Origin: Echinometra lucunter
Taxonomy: Eukaryota; Echinodermata; Echinoidea; Camarodonta; Echinometridae
Direction of reading: 5' to 3'
Length of the DNA stretch: 64,000 bases
NCBI GenBank assembly: GCA_029962745.1
Contig: CM057165.1
Coordinates: forward strand, 20,820,745 to 20,884,744
Shown: piece after piece, positions 24,416 to 36,770 of the stretch
Layout of the letters: each line of letters opens with the position of its first letter
How positions within the stretch are numbered: the stretch's first letter is position 1
Program-made: the position numbers and the translations under genes
The notes under the pieces: generated by a model
Told to the model about the DNA's origin: nothing
The model's database searches: none
Seen by the model: the letters and a program-made list of their open reading frames with translations, nothing else

Positions 24416-25600
24416 CCTTTGTTGAGCTAATGGCGCAAAATTTTGCATACTCCTGTTTTACTTGACTGCCAAGCAAAATAATACTTACCATTCATGTCAT
24501 TTGTGACCATGCTCACTGTTGCTATGGTAATTTACAATTCTCCTAATTATCATGATTTTGTATGCCATCTCTAGCTGTCTCGGTAACCTTTCCCATGTCT
24601 GAGAACCACAGTTGAGCTGACGTGATAATACGCAGGTAGGCATTAACGGGTAATGCGTTGCTATAATGAAATCCTGGAAATGTACTAAATATAACTTGCT
24701 ATAAATGGAGGAAACAGCTTAATAATGCCGATAATGATAATGGAATATATTAACTGTTATAATAAAATGCAATTAGTTCATTACTCTTGATCATCACAGG
24801 CATCAGCATGATCAGTGAAATGTCAGATTAGTTGCCATTTTCCCAAATTCGATAATGGTCTCGTGAAATAAAGGCCAATAAATTTCAGTAGAATACTCTT
24901 GAGCATTAAACTGCAGTATAATGTTTGCAGGGCATTTCGGATAACTATCAAATTATATACTCAAATTTAAAAAAAAAAAAGTATTTGAGTACAAATGGCG
25001 TACCACTTGATTCCTAGCGAGAAATTTTGTGAAGACAGTTACTTTAACCTTTCGTTTGCAAAGAGTGTCAGTCGGTACAATGATATCAAACAACAGGCAA
25101 AAGGATTTCTAATGTGTATTACAAAGGATCTGCATAATAATTCAATTCCGGTACTAATTAGGTACCTAATAATCAATAGATCTCCTGTAAACTGGAAACT
25201 GTAAAACAAACCTGAAAATTTTGGTAAATCTACATGTCTCTTCAAAAATACTGCTACAGAAGTTTGTAATTTGAATCACACACGAAGAAGGCGTGAAATA
25301 CGGTCTTACTTTCTTACCCGATTTACACAATGCATGGTGTTATCAGCTTCTTAGTATTTCACATCAAAACAATGATGATACGTACGGTACGGGCACAGCA
25401 CTAGTAGTACAGTAGGAGGAGGAGGAGCAGCAGCAGGAGCAGCAGCGGTGTACTTTTATGTTGCCAAATACATAAATCATCTACAAATTGTGCGTGCGTT
25501 TTATGTTTTCAAGATTAATGTAAAAATAATGTATTGCTTTATCATCTTTCTTGGCATTAACTAATATCATTTATCCTTTGAATGTTTCCATGGTGGTAGA
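24416..25600. other. Intergenic DNA, no gene recognised
   Basis: AT-rich, with an A run near 24968-24980 and an AGG/AGC trinucleotide tract at about 25412-25447. The frames of about 69 codons at 24995-25245 overlap on both strands and resemble nothing I know. Confidence 0.4.
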
Positions 25601-25606
25601 ACGTAC

Positions 25607-25828
25607 TATGGCAGTAGAAAGCTTCACGGTACACCATCCTTTCTTGTAAATGAGTGCGGTCCTGAAACGGACCTATTCATAATGATTCTCGACGTTTCGG
25701 TAAGCCTGTTGTTACCGTCGGTAGGAACATGCTAACCGAAACGCCTGGCATGAGTAAGTCCTTTTCAGGACCAGACTCATTTCCAAGAAAGAATACATGG
25801 TGTACCACGAAGCCTTCGTCTGCCATAA
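25607..25828. repeat. 222-bp imperfect inverted repeat (hairpin)
   Basis: The two halves mirror each other around about 25718. TATGGCAGTAGAAAGCTTC at the left matches GAAGCCTTCGTCTGCCATA at the right; GGTACACCAT, GAGTGCGGTCCTGAAACGG and CGTTTCGGT also have mirrored partners. Arms are about 95 bp and roughly three-quarters identical. It may be a short foldback element; no target duplication was seen. Confidence 0.75.
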
Positions 25829-26729
25829 CTTATCATTTGCTATCAAATGCACCATTTAAACGGTGCACTCATATCACGCTACATATACTGTCTTGCTTAT
25901 TTGTATTTTATGCAATACAGTCATTACAACTTGTATTACAATGTCTCTCAAGTAGAAGTGACATAAGCAAGCTCATTTACAAGGACATTGATGAATGATG
26001 AAATAAAAGGGCGCGAAGATCCCTTGTACGTCAACATGTATATCATGGAGATCAAACGCGAGCACGGATGATACTTTGTTGCTATGGTAACAGATTTCAT
26101 GCTGTAAGGTAGATTAAGTCGGGGGAAGGAGTCGCTAGATTATGAGTCACGTGTGAGAGGGTGATGACAGAGGCATAACCAGGAGTAGCAGGACCAACCA
26201 TGAAGAGTAATTGGGGGGGGGGGGTGTTTGGTACGTTGTAGGAGCATTTGCCCTCAGCTTTATTTCTTCCAAGATATAGGTTTAAGGTTAGTGTTGCAGT
26301 TAGGTTTTAGGTTTGGTTTAGGTAAGGTTAGGGATTATGTTGGATAATGATGGTCCAGGGATAAAGTTCAGAATTCGATTACCGCGTGATAATGAACACA
26401 AAACATTTTATCGCTGGAGCACGTCTGCTACAGTCACTAGATCAGCAACATTTGGGATGGACGTGATGGGCGGGGCAGGGACTCAGGCGAGGGAGAACGT
26501 TCTCATGGTAAGTCTAGGTAATTAGCGAGATAGGGGGATGAAGTGCTGTCGTCAGAAAAAACGCGTTCTCAACACACAACACCGTAATCTATCTCACATG
26601 AAGGCACTGACCTACCCCCCCCCTCCAAAAAAAAAAAAAAAAAATGCCCGCGCCGTCTCCTCGCCCCCCATAACTCCATTCCTTTCACCATGTTCAACAC
26701 AGATCCATAATTGCGGCGAGGCAGGGTTG

Positions 26730-26791
26730 TGGATTGTGTGTGTGTGTGTGTGTGTGCGTGTGTGTGTGTGCGTGTGTCGGGGGGGGGGGGG
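26730..26791. repeat. (TG)n microsatellite followed by G run
   Basis: TG repeats with a few CG interruptions, ending in a run of G. The HTHTHT and VCVCVC open frames here are artefacts. A C-run/A-run junction lies just upstream at 26615-26645. Confidence 0.9.
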
Positions 26792-27106
26792 GTTGCGGTC
26801 CTCGTTATTCAAAGGCAAATGTTACCTCACTGTTTCGGGATCCAGCTCCTAATTTGGGTAGTAGAGTGGTCTACTAGAACAAATTTTATGAAACCTTCTT
26901 TAGATCTCTAAGGTTACCACACAACTTAAGACTTTCGCGGTTTTAAAACATGTTGTTTCATTCCCTCCCCGACAATGCTGAGATGCCTTTGAAGGAGACC
27001 CTGGCAGGTATATGAGGATGCATTCCAGTGATGCTCCATCCACCATGTCATCATCATCATGCCTACAGAACATGCAGACAAGGAACGCTTATTTGTTATT
27101 CTAAAA

Positions 27107-27415
27107 TTAAAGGCCCCGTCACATATTAGCGAATCGAGCCAACGAATGCCTAACGTATTCGAAAATTTGGACATGCGTTCGAGTTCGTTGCCATTCGTTC
27201 GTGACACGTTTGACGTACGTGGTATCCGTTAGCTGTTCGTAGGTGTTCGCAAAGATACGCTGGAGCCGATTTTCTATTTTGGACATGTTCAAAAATTTAG
27301 AACCCTATCGTGGCCAAGAATTTGAGCGTATTTGAGCGTATCTGGACTTTTCCAAAAAATAGCTGTTCGCTAGGCATTCGTTAGCTCTATTCCCTAATAT
27401 GTGACGGGGCCTTAA
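27107..27415. mobile_element. MITE with GGCCCCGTCACATATTAG termini
   Basis: The left end AGGCCCCGTCACATATTAG and right end CTAATATGTGACGGGGCC are near-perfect inverted repeats. Each is bordered by TTAA (27107-27110 and 27412-27415), which could be a TTAA target duplication as in piggyBac. The interior continues partly self-complementary (CGAATGCCTAACG on the left, AGGCATTCGTTAG on the right) and has no coding capacity. Confidence 0.85.
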
Positions 27416-30400
27416 CAGAATGCCAGAAACCGTCAACTTCCGTACTGCTCCTTTTCTTTTCCTTTTTTTTTGTCTCCAATCTTTCGGTTTCAGAAAACAG
27501 AGATATCTTGTCTATATATATCTTGTCTATTGTCAACTAAATACAGTATCGAAATTGAACAAATGGCCTATTTCATTTCTGAAAATTTTTTAATACAAAA
27601 TATTTATACCCACAATTGTGGAAATCTATGTCCTTCAGGCGTAATCTGGTAGGGCATAAAGCTCAGGGGACAAGTGCTCAGGGCTTCACTTTAGCAAAGA
27701 TAAAGGGTTAAAGGGGTGGGGTTGCAATTTTGGTTAATTGAATTTAGGGTTAGGGTTAGGTATGCTGTTGATGCCGAAACATGTTTCGAATCAAAAGCTC
27801 CACCTCTGAGCAGTCCCATGTTATCATCCTCAAGTCCATTCAACCAGGTGTGTGATCGATCGGAGATGACTATGAGTGACAGAGATGTCGATGGCTTGCG
27901 ACTCGAGTGATAAAGGACATGGAACTAGCTGTTCAGTTTCATCGTAAACTGCAGGGAGAGATAAATTGGTGCAGTAAATGTCAATGTAAACTGAATTTCG
28001 TTCTTCGAGGATCGCTGTTGTCTATGTGTTTTGGGGTGTTTTTTTTTTCTTGCTTTTTGCTCTATTTTGATGATGGTGAGACAAAAAGGCGTTCAAATTT
28101 AATCCATCTTAACAAATTAAATTTTGCATTCTAGGTCTGCACATCACATACGAGAGGACAGCTGTGAGTTAATTGGAGGCGTACCCGACATAGCAGCAGA
28201 TATTGAAAAAAATGAACAGGTCTTGTAACATCTTTCATATAGGCCTATGAAAGTTACTTTAAGAAAGCACTTCTTATAAAATATGTCAAAACTGCAACTG
28301 TTCTAAGACAATTCATGAGTATAATTGCCCCTTGTTTTAATATTGATATCCAATTTCTTTAGTATATGCACAAATTTTGAAAAACAATTATCAGTTTGAA
28401 ATGATGGGTAGGATTCTTTGATAAAGAAAATTGGCTTATACATTTGAGAAACATAGAAGGGTATTAAAAGTTGTAGATCCGAGCACGAAGCACATCCTTC
28501 AATCGTTCAAAGTCAATCTAATCTGAATAAGCGTCCCCAATTTAACAACTACAGAAACGTCAGTACATCGTGGGTTTTGTATCGTCATCATGACATCATG
28601 GGATCATGGGATGTAAGATAAGATCTTCACTGTAACCATGGAAACAGAATTATGCCAATATGCCGGATTGTAGGGCAGAATTTCAATCAAATCCCTGATA
28701 TTGAGTTTAACCATGATTAGGGTGGTGCATATAGAGAGGATGATATTCATTTAAAAAAAACGAAAAAAAACAACAAAACAAAACAACTAAGATCTAGATC
28801 ATTCCAAACATGGTTCCAATAATATACAGACCTGATCTATTATTGTATAATCATAAAATTCCCCGACGAAACTTCATGAAAATGTACACACCTCACAAAA
28901 AGTAAGTAACCACTTTGTCTTTGGATCATAGCTCAAATATGGCGTGTTGTATCGGACAACTTTTAAAAGAATTTGAAAGAAAATTTAATCTCAAACATTT
29001 TGATACTTCGTTTGTTGAAATCGAATAAAGAATGTGAGCACAATGGCGATTTGATTGCAAATACCCCCAAAATAAAAGTTGCAGCAATCCCAATCTCTAT
29101 ACACAGCCAAAAATCCATTTTGTGTATAGAGACTGTCATATCAATAGCCCGCATAGTTGAACAAAGTTTCCCTTGACAACTAAGATGCTTGCCAGAGGCT
29201 TCCCCGACACAGCAACAGCTAATGTCTGCAAATTGGATTCCATCTATTCAGAAGCTATTATGCATAATAGGTGAACTGAATAGTTGGTAACAAGGGTTCT
29301 GGACAGAAACGTGCATAAATTTGACACATTAGTAAACAGGTCTATTAACAAGGCTCTGGAAATGATCATCAAGCCCGCCAGAATTCAGGTGTGTCTTTTA
29401 GACGCAAAATATATATACAAAAGCAAGAACATAAAATTTACGTAACTATCCGAGGGATTGGTTCACAATAAGCTAAGCAGATAAAGGTCACAGGACAAAA
29501 ATATAAAACCCACTGGCACGAATAATTGATAGGTGCTAATAATTAGGCCCATGGTGCATTTCATGATACCCAGGTGGAAGTATTTTTTTCGAAAGGGGAA
29601 AAAAAGCTTTTCATGAGTAACCTCTGCCACTTTGGGAGTGACTATTCTAAGTGCACAAAAAAGGAGCTCCTCATGTTTGAAATATCTGTGGATACTGGAG
29701 GGCATTCTGGACATGAGCTAACTACGAAGTGGCTTATTGATGATTACATAATAACCTCTGTTTTTTTTTAAACCCCGATTATTGCAAGAAATCCCGACCG
29801 CTGTCACCCTGTGAGCCGCAGGGTCTGTCCAAGCACAACTGCTAGATCTCTGAACCAATAACTATTTCAATTGCACATTCTATTAAATTTAAAAAATCTC
29901 TGATCCTTGATAGTTTGCTGGAAAATCGCGCTATTTTTGTTGAAAACGTGAAGTCTAACAATTAACCAACAACAGCAACATCAAAACCGTGATGAGTAGT
30001 ATACAAACTCATGTACTTTGCCCATTGCGAGGTTAATACCAGTACGGCATAAAAATCACGTTCATTTCAATGATTTCCGAGCTCCGGGACGATATGATAG
30101 GGAAAGTAATGTTGATTTTTTTTTCGATTACTTCAACCGTATACACAGCAAACACAAGGATATAATCATTGTGTTACTGGTGCATTCAAATGAACCCGAA
30201 GCCAAACAGTTAACCTTAGTCACACACGTCACACGTCTTTTAAAAAGGTAAACATCCTCATTCGAATTCATTAAAGGAGTAAAACCAAGCCATGCGGAAC
30301 ACTCGATAATGCTCCAAAGAGAAAACGTTTTATTTGGCATAATGGAATGACAATCAATAGTCATTCCCAGTATAGAGACCCACTTAACAATAGAATGACC

Positions 30401-31208
30401 CCCATCGAGTGAGAGTTTTATTGATGAGGTAGAAAAATGTATAGATCATTTGTTTGTATAATGGTATTTCGTGAGAGAAAGGATTTCTAGCATACCTGGG
30501 AAACGTTCCAAACGTAAATTGCCATAGCTGCAGAAGAAGTGTATAAGCAGAAAAGCGAAAACTTCGACATACACGTTGATGTTAATACAATTCATGTGTC
30601 TCCACAAATGCCCATCTCTGATAAGTATTAGGAGCTTTAGATATTAACACTGGAGAATGGAACATAATGACTGTCATTTCTAACGTGATGGCTTTGAGGC
30701 CTATTTCTCATTGTATTGATGTGGGGCCAGCTTGTAAATGCTGTCTACATAAGAGTCATGATTAAGCACAAATTATAAGGAAAAAAATTGTCAAGAAGAA
30801 TGATGAGTAATGCCTTTTTTCAGTTTATCAACAATACAGCCTGCAATTCAGCTCAACTGCTAAATGCAAACTTACCAGTTGCAGACGCACCTAGTGTAGT
30901 ACACGTATATGGTTCATGAAACTTTAAAAAAAGTCACAGTCTATATATGTACACCACATAAGACCCATTCAAATGACATTTCCTATTATGAATTAGTATA
31001 TTCACTGATTAGGCTTACGGCTTACCTATGGCTATGTTGCCTCAATCTAAATCCATTAGCACAAGAAAAGATGAACTGATAATAGAACAGCAATTTCCTA
31101 GGCCAGGGAAGATTGTATTACTCCTCTGGAACGTTTTATTGATTCACCGTGTCTCAGATTATTTACCCCGACCATTCAGCGGAGAACGTGAACGACAAAA
31201 GCACTTAC
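27416..31208. other. Intergenic DNA, no gene recognised
   Basis: Includes three TTAGGG-like units at about 27744-27760 (too few for telomeric sequence) and a perfect short hairpin at 29094-29131 (TCTCTATACACA with TGTGTATAGAGA). A repeat-like start (CACCTCACAAAAAGTAAGTA) lies at about 28891. The 77-codon frame at 30018-30251 has no recognised family and no splice or promoter support. Confidence 0.4.
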
Positions 31209-31274
31209 CAACGCCAGCAGACAGCAAGCAAAGCCCGGCTTCAAAACGTGCGAGAAATGAAGATATTCTCGCAT
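31209..31274 (-). CDS. Candidate first coding exon with signal-peptide-like sequence
   Basis: ATG at 31272-31274 opens 22 codons ending LKPGFACCLLALV-like hydrophobic sequence, then a strong donor (GCGTTG|GTAAGTGC) in phase 0. A short basic or polar start followed by a run such as FACCLLAL is what the first exon of a secreted or membrane protein looks like. The frame is also open upstream to an ATG at 31395-31397, so the true start is uncertain. The surrounding 300 bases are richer in CpG than the neighbourhood. No downstream exon was identified and no family can be named. Confidence 0.3.
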
Positions 31275-32779
31275 CACTTCTCCGGGGATTCCACGACAAT
31301 GCAAGCCGTACAGCATGAACGAGAAGTCGGGGATAATAGAGCAACGGTACACATCGAAAAGACAAGCAACTTCCTTCGAAAGCGATCTCAGCGACACATT
31401 GAAAAGTCGAATTACCGTCTTGTTTTCAAATTAAGGAGCTGTGAAGAGTGAGTTGATGAATTGGGCGTGATGCGTTCGAGACATTATTCGAACATGTCAA
31501 AAGGCGCCAAATACGGCTCTCGAGTATCGTCGTCTGGATGTACGAGGTGCATGCACGAACGTTTGTTTATGCCGCCTTTCTTGAATGCGAGAGGTCTAAC
31601 CGGTCAACGAGCCACGAACCCTACTCGATTCTCTCATACGAGCTCTCCAGGTCCTCCGTGACAAATTAATTACTCATATTTGCATGTCACCTGTCGAAAG
31701 CTGTCCGGAGCTATCCCCATTGCAAATAGCTATCATGTTCTCGGAAGATAAAGCCCCTCCATCGCATCTTCCGTTTCGCAATCAAAACAAGAAAATGCAC
31801 ACATGCCCATTGGCGTTCTGTGCGCGCGCATACTGCGAGGTAGTATGTGTATGATGACAAGTGTGATGCTGCAGACGCAAATGAGTATGAAGTAACTTAA
31901 ACGTTACTTTAGTATGTGTCTCTGTGGATGAAGAGGACCTTTTAATGTCACCTGTAACCTCACATGTAACTATGAAAGCCAAATTTTATAACATTTTCAT
32001 TTTTGTTATTTGTACATACTTAGTAAGCAAAATTGCCCATTTTATCCCTCTGCTTATACACACTTGCCTTTACTATGTTTTAGGGGATGAGTATATGTAT
32101 AGAAGAGACAAAGTGACTGCCTTAATTACTTGTTAATTACTTGTAGATATGCTGTATTGTTTCCGATGTATACTAATAGTGTGTAATGATGCTTTATTTT
32201 ATTTCCTTTTTTCTTTTTTTCTATCATTTAATTGTTTATTTTGATTTATCTGTGATTTGTTATCAGAAAATCATGAAAACCCAATAAAACTAAAAAATGA
32301 AAAATAAAAAAAGTATATGGTGAGAAAAAGAAGGGGCGGGGTCGAAATCCTGTTGTGTGTCGTACGTTTTCGTTGCTGGCGGCCTGAATGTTGCCTGAAC
32401 ATGAATGACCTCGCAACCGCACCAAAGATTCGATCTTGACACTCGATTTTGGCGCTTCATCGACCATTATGATCAAAAACACATCGCAAGAAATTATGAA
32501 AATTGAGGGGGGGGGGGAAGCTTGGAAGGAAGCGCGAAAGAATGGAAGAAAAGGTGTTCTTTGCATATTTCTAATAATCGGATGAAGCTGGAAAGGGATA
32601 ACTCAAGGCATTTTTATTTCTGGAGAAGTAAGTCATTGGAGATAACATTAGAAAAGAATGTTAATCAATCAGAACCGCATTAGCTGGTATAATCCTATTA
32701 CCTCATCTAACATGGTAGCTTTAGTCGATTAAAAGGAAATCCTTATAAATGTTACTTGATGACGCCTTTTGGAATCAGG
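31275..32779. other. CpG-richer DNA upstream of the candidate exon; otherwise no gene
   Basis: 31300-31830 has more CpG than the surroundings (for example GCGCGCGCAT near 31822) and could hold a promoter. The remainder is AT-rich, with a G run at 32508-32518. The GC-richer open frames on both strands at 31028-31661 overlap and are not recognised. Confidence 0.35.
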
Positions 32780-32789
32780 TTAACCCATT

Positions 32790-33165
32790 AGATACACTCT
32801 TAGAAAAAAAAATGGTGCTGAAAAGAACCCCATTTCTTGTCCCACATTTAGAACCTTTAAAGTTTCTTCAAAGAACCATTACTAGCCTATAAAGAATCTC
32901 AAAGGGGTTCTAAAGGGGTCTTCTGGGGAGCGTTTCATCAACATTTGCTGTCTGACAAATTGTCAGATTTGACATCTTTCCTTGGTTTTCATTGGCTGAG
33001 AAGCATCGCTACTATGGCAACTGCCGGATAAAACAGACTTTGTCGGATAAAACATCCGACAAGCCCTTTCATGAAACGCTCCCCAGAACCATTATTGATT
33101 GTACAAGGAACTTTTTGGGATTCTTGAAAAAATAAAGAACTTTTTTTTTTCTGCAGGGTCAAAAT
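32790..33165. mobile_element. Nested MITEs: outer GAACC-type element with inner insertion
   Basis: The outer sequence starts near 32790 (ACACTCTTAGAAAAAAAAA), contains repeated AAGAACC/GGTTCT units and ends near 33165 in ACTTTTTTTTTTCTGCAGGG, roughly the mirror of its start. It is interrupted at 32922-33087 by a second element with inverted ends TCTGGGGAGCGTTTCAT and ATGAAACGCTCCCCAGA. The outer repeat's GGTTCT/AGAACC units resume on each side of the inner element. Confidence 0.7.
32922..33087. mobile_element. Inner MITE, GGGGAGCGTTTCAT termini, about 165 bp
   Basis: Perfect 17-bp inverted ends TCTGGGGAGCGTTTCAT / ATGAAACGCTCCCCAGA. Internal parts (CTGACAAATTGTCAG, GTCGGATAAAACATCCGAC) are also self-complementary. 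It inserted into the outer repeat, so it is the younger of the two. Confidence 0.85.
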
Positions 33166-33582
33166 ACAGGACGAAAGGGGTTCTAACGGGCACATTTAGG
33201 ATTCGGACTAGCAGAACGTGGAATATCGAGTATAGGCAAGGGCAGCTACAGCGAAGTAAATACTCTTATTATTCATTATACATATCAATATTATCTGAGG
33301 AAGAATTTTCATGATTCCCGTAGACCTGCAGTCTTTTCTTCAGCAACATCACTATAACGAAATAGGCACATCTAATTAAGCGGGTTTTCCACTGTGATAA
33401 TTTTCACATTTTCTCTTACAAACAGTGGGCAAAAATAATTCGTAATACCCCCCCCCCCCCCAACAATGTTTGTTAGTTTGCTAGTGTTTACATTTCAAAC
33501 AGTAGACCTGAAGGATAACGCATGCTCTATCAATGATAAAGCGTGTTTTTATTTCTGAATTTATGGAATACTTTATGCAGAG

Positions 33583-33680
33583 CTTTCTTCCAAAAGGCGC
33601 TAAATCCATTTTGGTAACTTGAGAGAAATTGATGCATTTATTTGTAAAGAGTTTGTACACGTGTCAAAGGAAACTCAAGA
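33583..33680. repeat. Dispersed direct repeat, copy 1
   Basis: GCTTTCTTCCAAAAGGCG, AAATCCATTTTGGTAACTTG and CACGTGTC occur here in the same order and orientation as at 38159-38250. About 90 bp is shared with good identity. Confidence 0.8.
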
Positions 33681-34299
33681 TTACAAAGCACTATCTCGTC
33701 CTTATTTCCAGTTATAACTTTGCTTCAAAATTTGTATTAATAACAAATTATTCCTGTTGAATAACACAATGACGTTAACAGTTCAGCGTTGATTAAAAAA
33801 AAAAACTGGATACAGCGCCTTTTGGCAGCATGCGCTTCATAATGCATAACGACCACAGCCTAAAACATGTGGTTTGCTTGTTGGTGGCTGAGGTCGCCTG
33901 TTCAATTATATTACTTTCCATATCGAACAAACAGCTAAATTACGCCTTTTCTCGTTTAAACAACAACAATATCAACAACATAAAATACAGTCACAGGTGT
34001 CCTCGTTTACATCTTTCTATACGTATTTCACATTTTTTAGTAATGAATGTTTATGTTTTTTCTTTCTTCTGACATGTACTGCACCGGATTTTAAAGTATT
34101 TTATGTCTTGGCCGTATTGCTTTAATGTCCATTTTTATGTGAACTGCGTAAACTTTTGATATTACATAATAACTGTGGCAGTGAATTGAACTGAACGGAA
34201 CTGGATGTAGTGCCAATGAGAAACAATGATAGGCCCATCCTCCCATTGACTCTTTGCCTTTGTCTGTGCCTTTTCTCTTTCCTCTCAAATTTCTCTACT

Positions 34300-34500
34300 C
34301 CTTTTAGGCTTTCTTTCCTTCTTTCTCCCTCCCTCCCTCTCCCTCTCTCTCTCTGTCATTCTCCCTTCATCTCTCTCTCTCGCTCTCTGTCATTCTCCCT
34401 TCCTCTCGCTCTCTCTCTTTTTCTTTCATTCCCTCTACATCCATCTCTCTTGTGCACTCTCACTCTATTTCCCACTCCTTTTCTCTCTCGCCTTTGCCCT
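34300..34500. repeat. CT-rich low-complexity tract
   Basis: CTCTCT and CCCT mixtures with several (CT)4-6 runs. The leucine/serine-rich 126-codon frame over it is compositional. Confidence 0.85.
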
Positions 34501-34626
34501 CGGCCTGTCTATCAGAATTTTCTCAAGCATGTGCGAAATATGCATGATTTCTGTCACTTTCATTTTCACTTGAAGTCTTATCAAAAGTGATATAACTCAG
34601 CAAAAATTGTATCACTAACATGCTGA

Positions 34627-34676
34627 CAAGTTATATTATCGATTTATTATAATACAAGTTATATTATCGATTTATC
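34627..34676. repeat. Tandem duplication of ACAAGTTATATTATCGATTT
   Basis: Two perfect copies of a unit of about 22 bases, separated by about ten bases. Confidence 0.85.
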
Positions 34677-34679
34677 AGT

Positions 34680-35700
34680 ATCACATGATCAATTAAAAAG
34701 ACTACATTTAAGTTACTGGGCATGTGTTTTACAAGCTTTGCTTTTTAACATGTCCAACAATTTTCTCACTTTTGTTATGTTTTTGGTCAAATATGTTTAT
34801 TTCTATATATGATTAATTATTTGATTTTGATTATAACAATGAAGGACATTGTTATCACTGCTGTCAATATTTCTGTTAATTTTTTATGCACTGTATTGAT
34901 AATTTTATGTTAATGATGGCTGAAAACAGCGAATAAAGTGAACTGAAGTTTAGTGACAACTACAGCACAAGAGGAGGGGTCCATTTGTAGGCAGATACTG
35001 TTTTAACTTTGATAAGAAATGAAATATAATCTAGAATTCTGAATCATCCGGGGAAAGTGCCCCCTCTCTCTTGTCTCTTGAATACCTGTGTCGGAATGAG
35101 CTTCTGAAGAAGGAAAAAAAAAAAAAAAAAAACCAGTCACACACAAAAGAACAACAACAAAAACCTGGATTGCATAAACTCTCTGCAAGCATGAACATGA
35201 ATACAAATGTAAACAAAACACTGTCTGTCGGTCTCCTTTTTTTTCTTTGAGATTAACGAAAGGATTGTCACAGTGCCCTTGCTCAAACTAACTATATGCG
35301 TTCCTTAATTATTCAGTGACCTGCAACATTATTTCTTTTATTTGATATAATCCGACCAGGCGAGAGTCTAGAAGGAAACAAAAACGTCTCCAGTCGTGAA
35401 ATTCGAAAAAAAATAATACAACCGCATAAACAGGAAAAAACATCTACCTGTCTACCCATTTTTTTTTTTATAAATATAGCATTCAGGATGACTACATCCA
35501 GGCAACCACCCCATCAGGAAGTACCCCCAGACAAACCCCTCACTTCATCATTTACTGCCTCGAAGGGGAACTGATATCAGGGTTACTTGTCCTAAGATTT
35601 ATCATTAAGTGAGACGGGTAGTTGTCCAGGAGGAGGAGGAGTTCATGGTTGTCCTAGAACCACATTGGTTTAGTGTTTGGACTGATCGGGGGGGGGGGAT
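34680..35700. other. Intergenic DNA, no gene recognised
   Basis: AT-rich, with an A run at 35114-35133 and a G run at 35688-35698. Nothing coding was recognised. Confidence 0.4.
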
Positions 35701-35714
35701 ACATCTTAAGAGAA

Positions 35715-36125
35715 TAATTCAATTTCAAACATTGGAAAACACTGGAATTCCCTTCCTAATAATATAAAGAAAAGAGAAAACTTTGCTCATTTTAAGAGGA
35801 AATTAATGGAATTCCTATCACTTGAGTGTCGGAGAAGAGAAGCGAATGATATGACTGAAATAGCCTAAATACATATCACTTTTCTTTTCTCTGCCAGATG
35901 GATGCATATTTTTAAATTTTGTATATATTCTATTCTTTTAGAGATTATGTAATAAATAATTGTATTACATTATGATATAAACTTGATTTTTTTTTGGTTT
36001 CATTTTGTTAATCTATAAATGATATAATTTTAATTTATTAATTTTGTATGTTTGAGGACCCCACTGAAAATAAGCCCTCGAGCTTTCTTGGGTTATCCTG
36101 CTCAAGCTTATTCAGTTTGGATCTA
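35715..36125 (+). mobile_element. 5'-truncated LINE: reverse-transcriptase C-terminus plus 3' UTR
   Basis: The frame 35715-35868 reads ISNIGKHWNSLPNNIKK and then FAHFKRKLMEFL before a stop. The W-N-S-L-P ... F-K-R-K-L spacing is the signature of the extreme C-terminus of many CR1/jockey-type non-LTR retrotransposons. T-rich 3' sequence follows, including GGACCCCACTGAAAATAAG, which is shared with 24272-24291. No reverse-transcriptase or endonuclease core is present upstream, so the copy is dead on arrival. Confidence 0.7.
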
Positions 36126-36524
36126 TTTTTCTTCGACTGTTATCTTTCACTGGTTGGAACCTTTTTTTAGCACAGACGGTGGCACATTGCCTTGGGATGT
36201 AAGCTGTAGGGTGAACCCCTAACAAAGCAACTTAGTAATCGAAAATAGATGCACTCTTGAAGAAGAAATGAGGGAATATTTTGGTTTCGTTTAATCTCAG
36301 ATCAACACAAGCTACACAATAGAAACCGGTTGGTGGCCCCGCACGTTTCCCAGCGAAAGAAAAATAAATTGTAAGAAAAGAATTTTGTAATCTGAGTGTG
36401 GAGTTCCTCTCAGTAATCTTCTTTACTGAGATCACGAATGCTTTCTACTCTGTTAAAATATAAATACGTATACAACCAACAATACAAAACAAGAAATTGC
36501 GACTGGAAAGTCAGGTGACAACTG

Positions 36525-36770
36525 ACAACTGATATCCTTGGACAAGGTTTTTTGCTCACATGTGCCCCTCTCGACCCAGGTGTACTAAATGTGTACCTTG
36601 CATTGCTGAGGTATTAATAATTGCAGGAAGAGCAGCAGTAAAACCCAATTATCATTATCATTATTATCATAATAATTAACATTACTATATTTATCATTAT
36701 TTATTACTTTTACTATTAATAGTATTATCATTATCATTGTTATTATTATAATTAATATTATACGCGATCC
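36525..36770. repeat. Probable dispersed repeat with ATT/ATC tail
   Basis: CTTGGACAAGGTTTTTTGCTC and CGACCCAGGTGTACTAAATG, then GAGGTATTAATAATTGCAGG, have the feel of a high-copy interspersed repeat, and an ATT/ATC-rich tract (36650-36755) follows like a tail. Assigned from pattern memory only. Confidence 0.4.

Noticed and set aside
26337..26514. Possible exon ending CTCATG|GTAAGTCT
   Set aside because: The donor is good, but no acceptor with a pyrimidine tract precedes it, the start follows a GGTTTAGG-type repeat, and the residues are unfamiliar. Left out of the gene list.
27744..27760. TTAGGG repeats, possible interstitial telomere
   Set aside because: Only about three units, within a wider GGTTAG-rich context also seen near 26282-26330.
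30018..30251. 77-codon plus-strand frame with acidic and basic residues
   Set aside because: No family, no promoter, no splice sites; a frame of similar length is open on the other strand.
34210..34590. 126-codon Leu/Ser-rich frame
   Set aside because: CT-rich low-complexity sequence; no start context, promoter or splice support.
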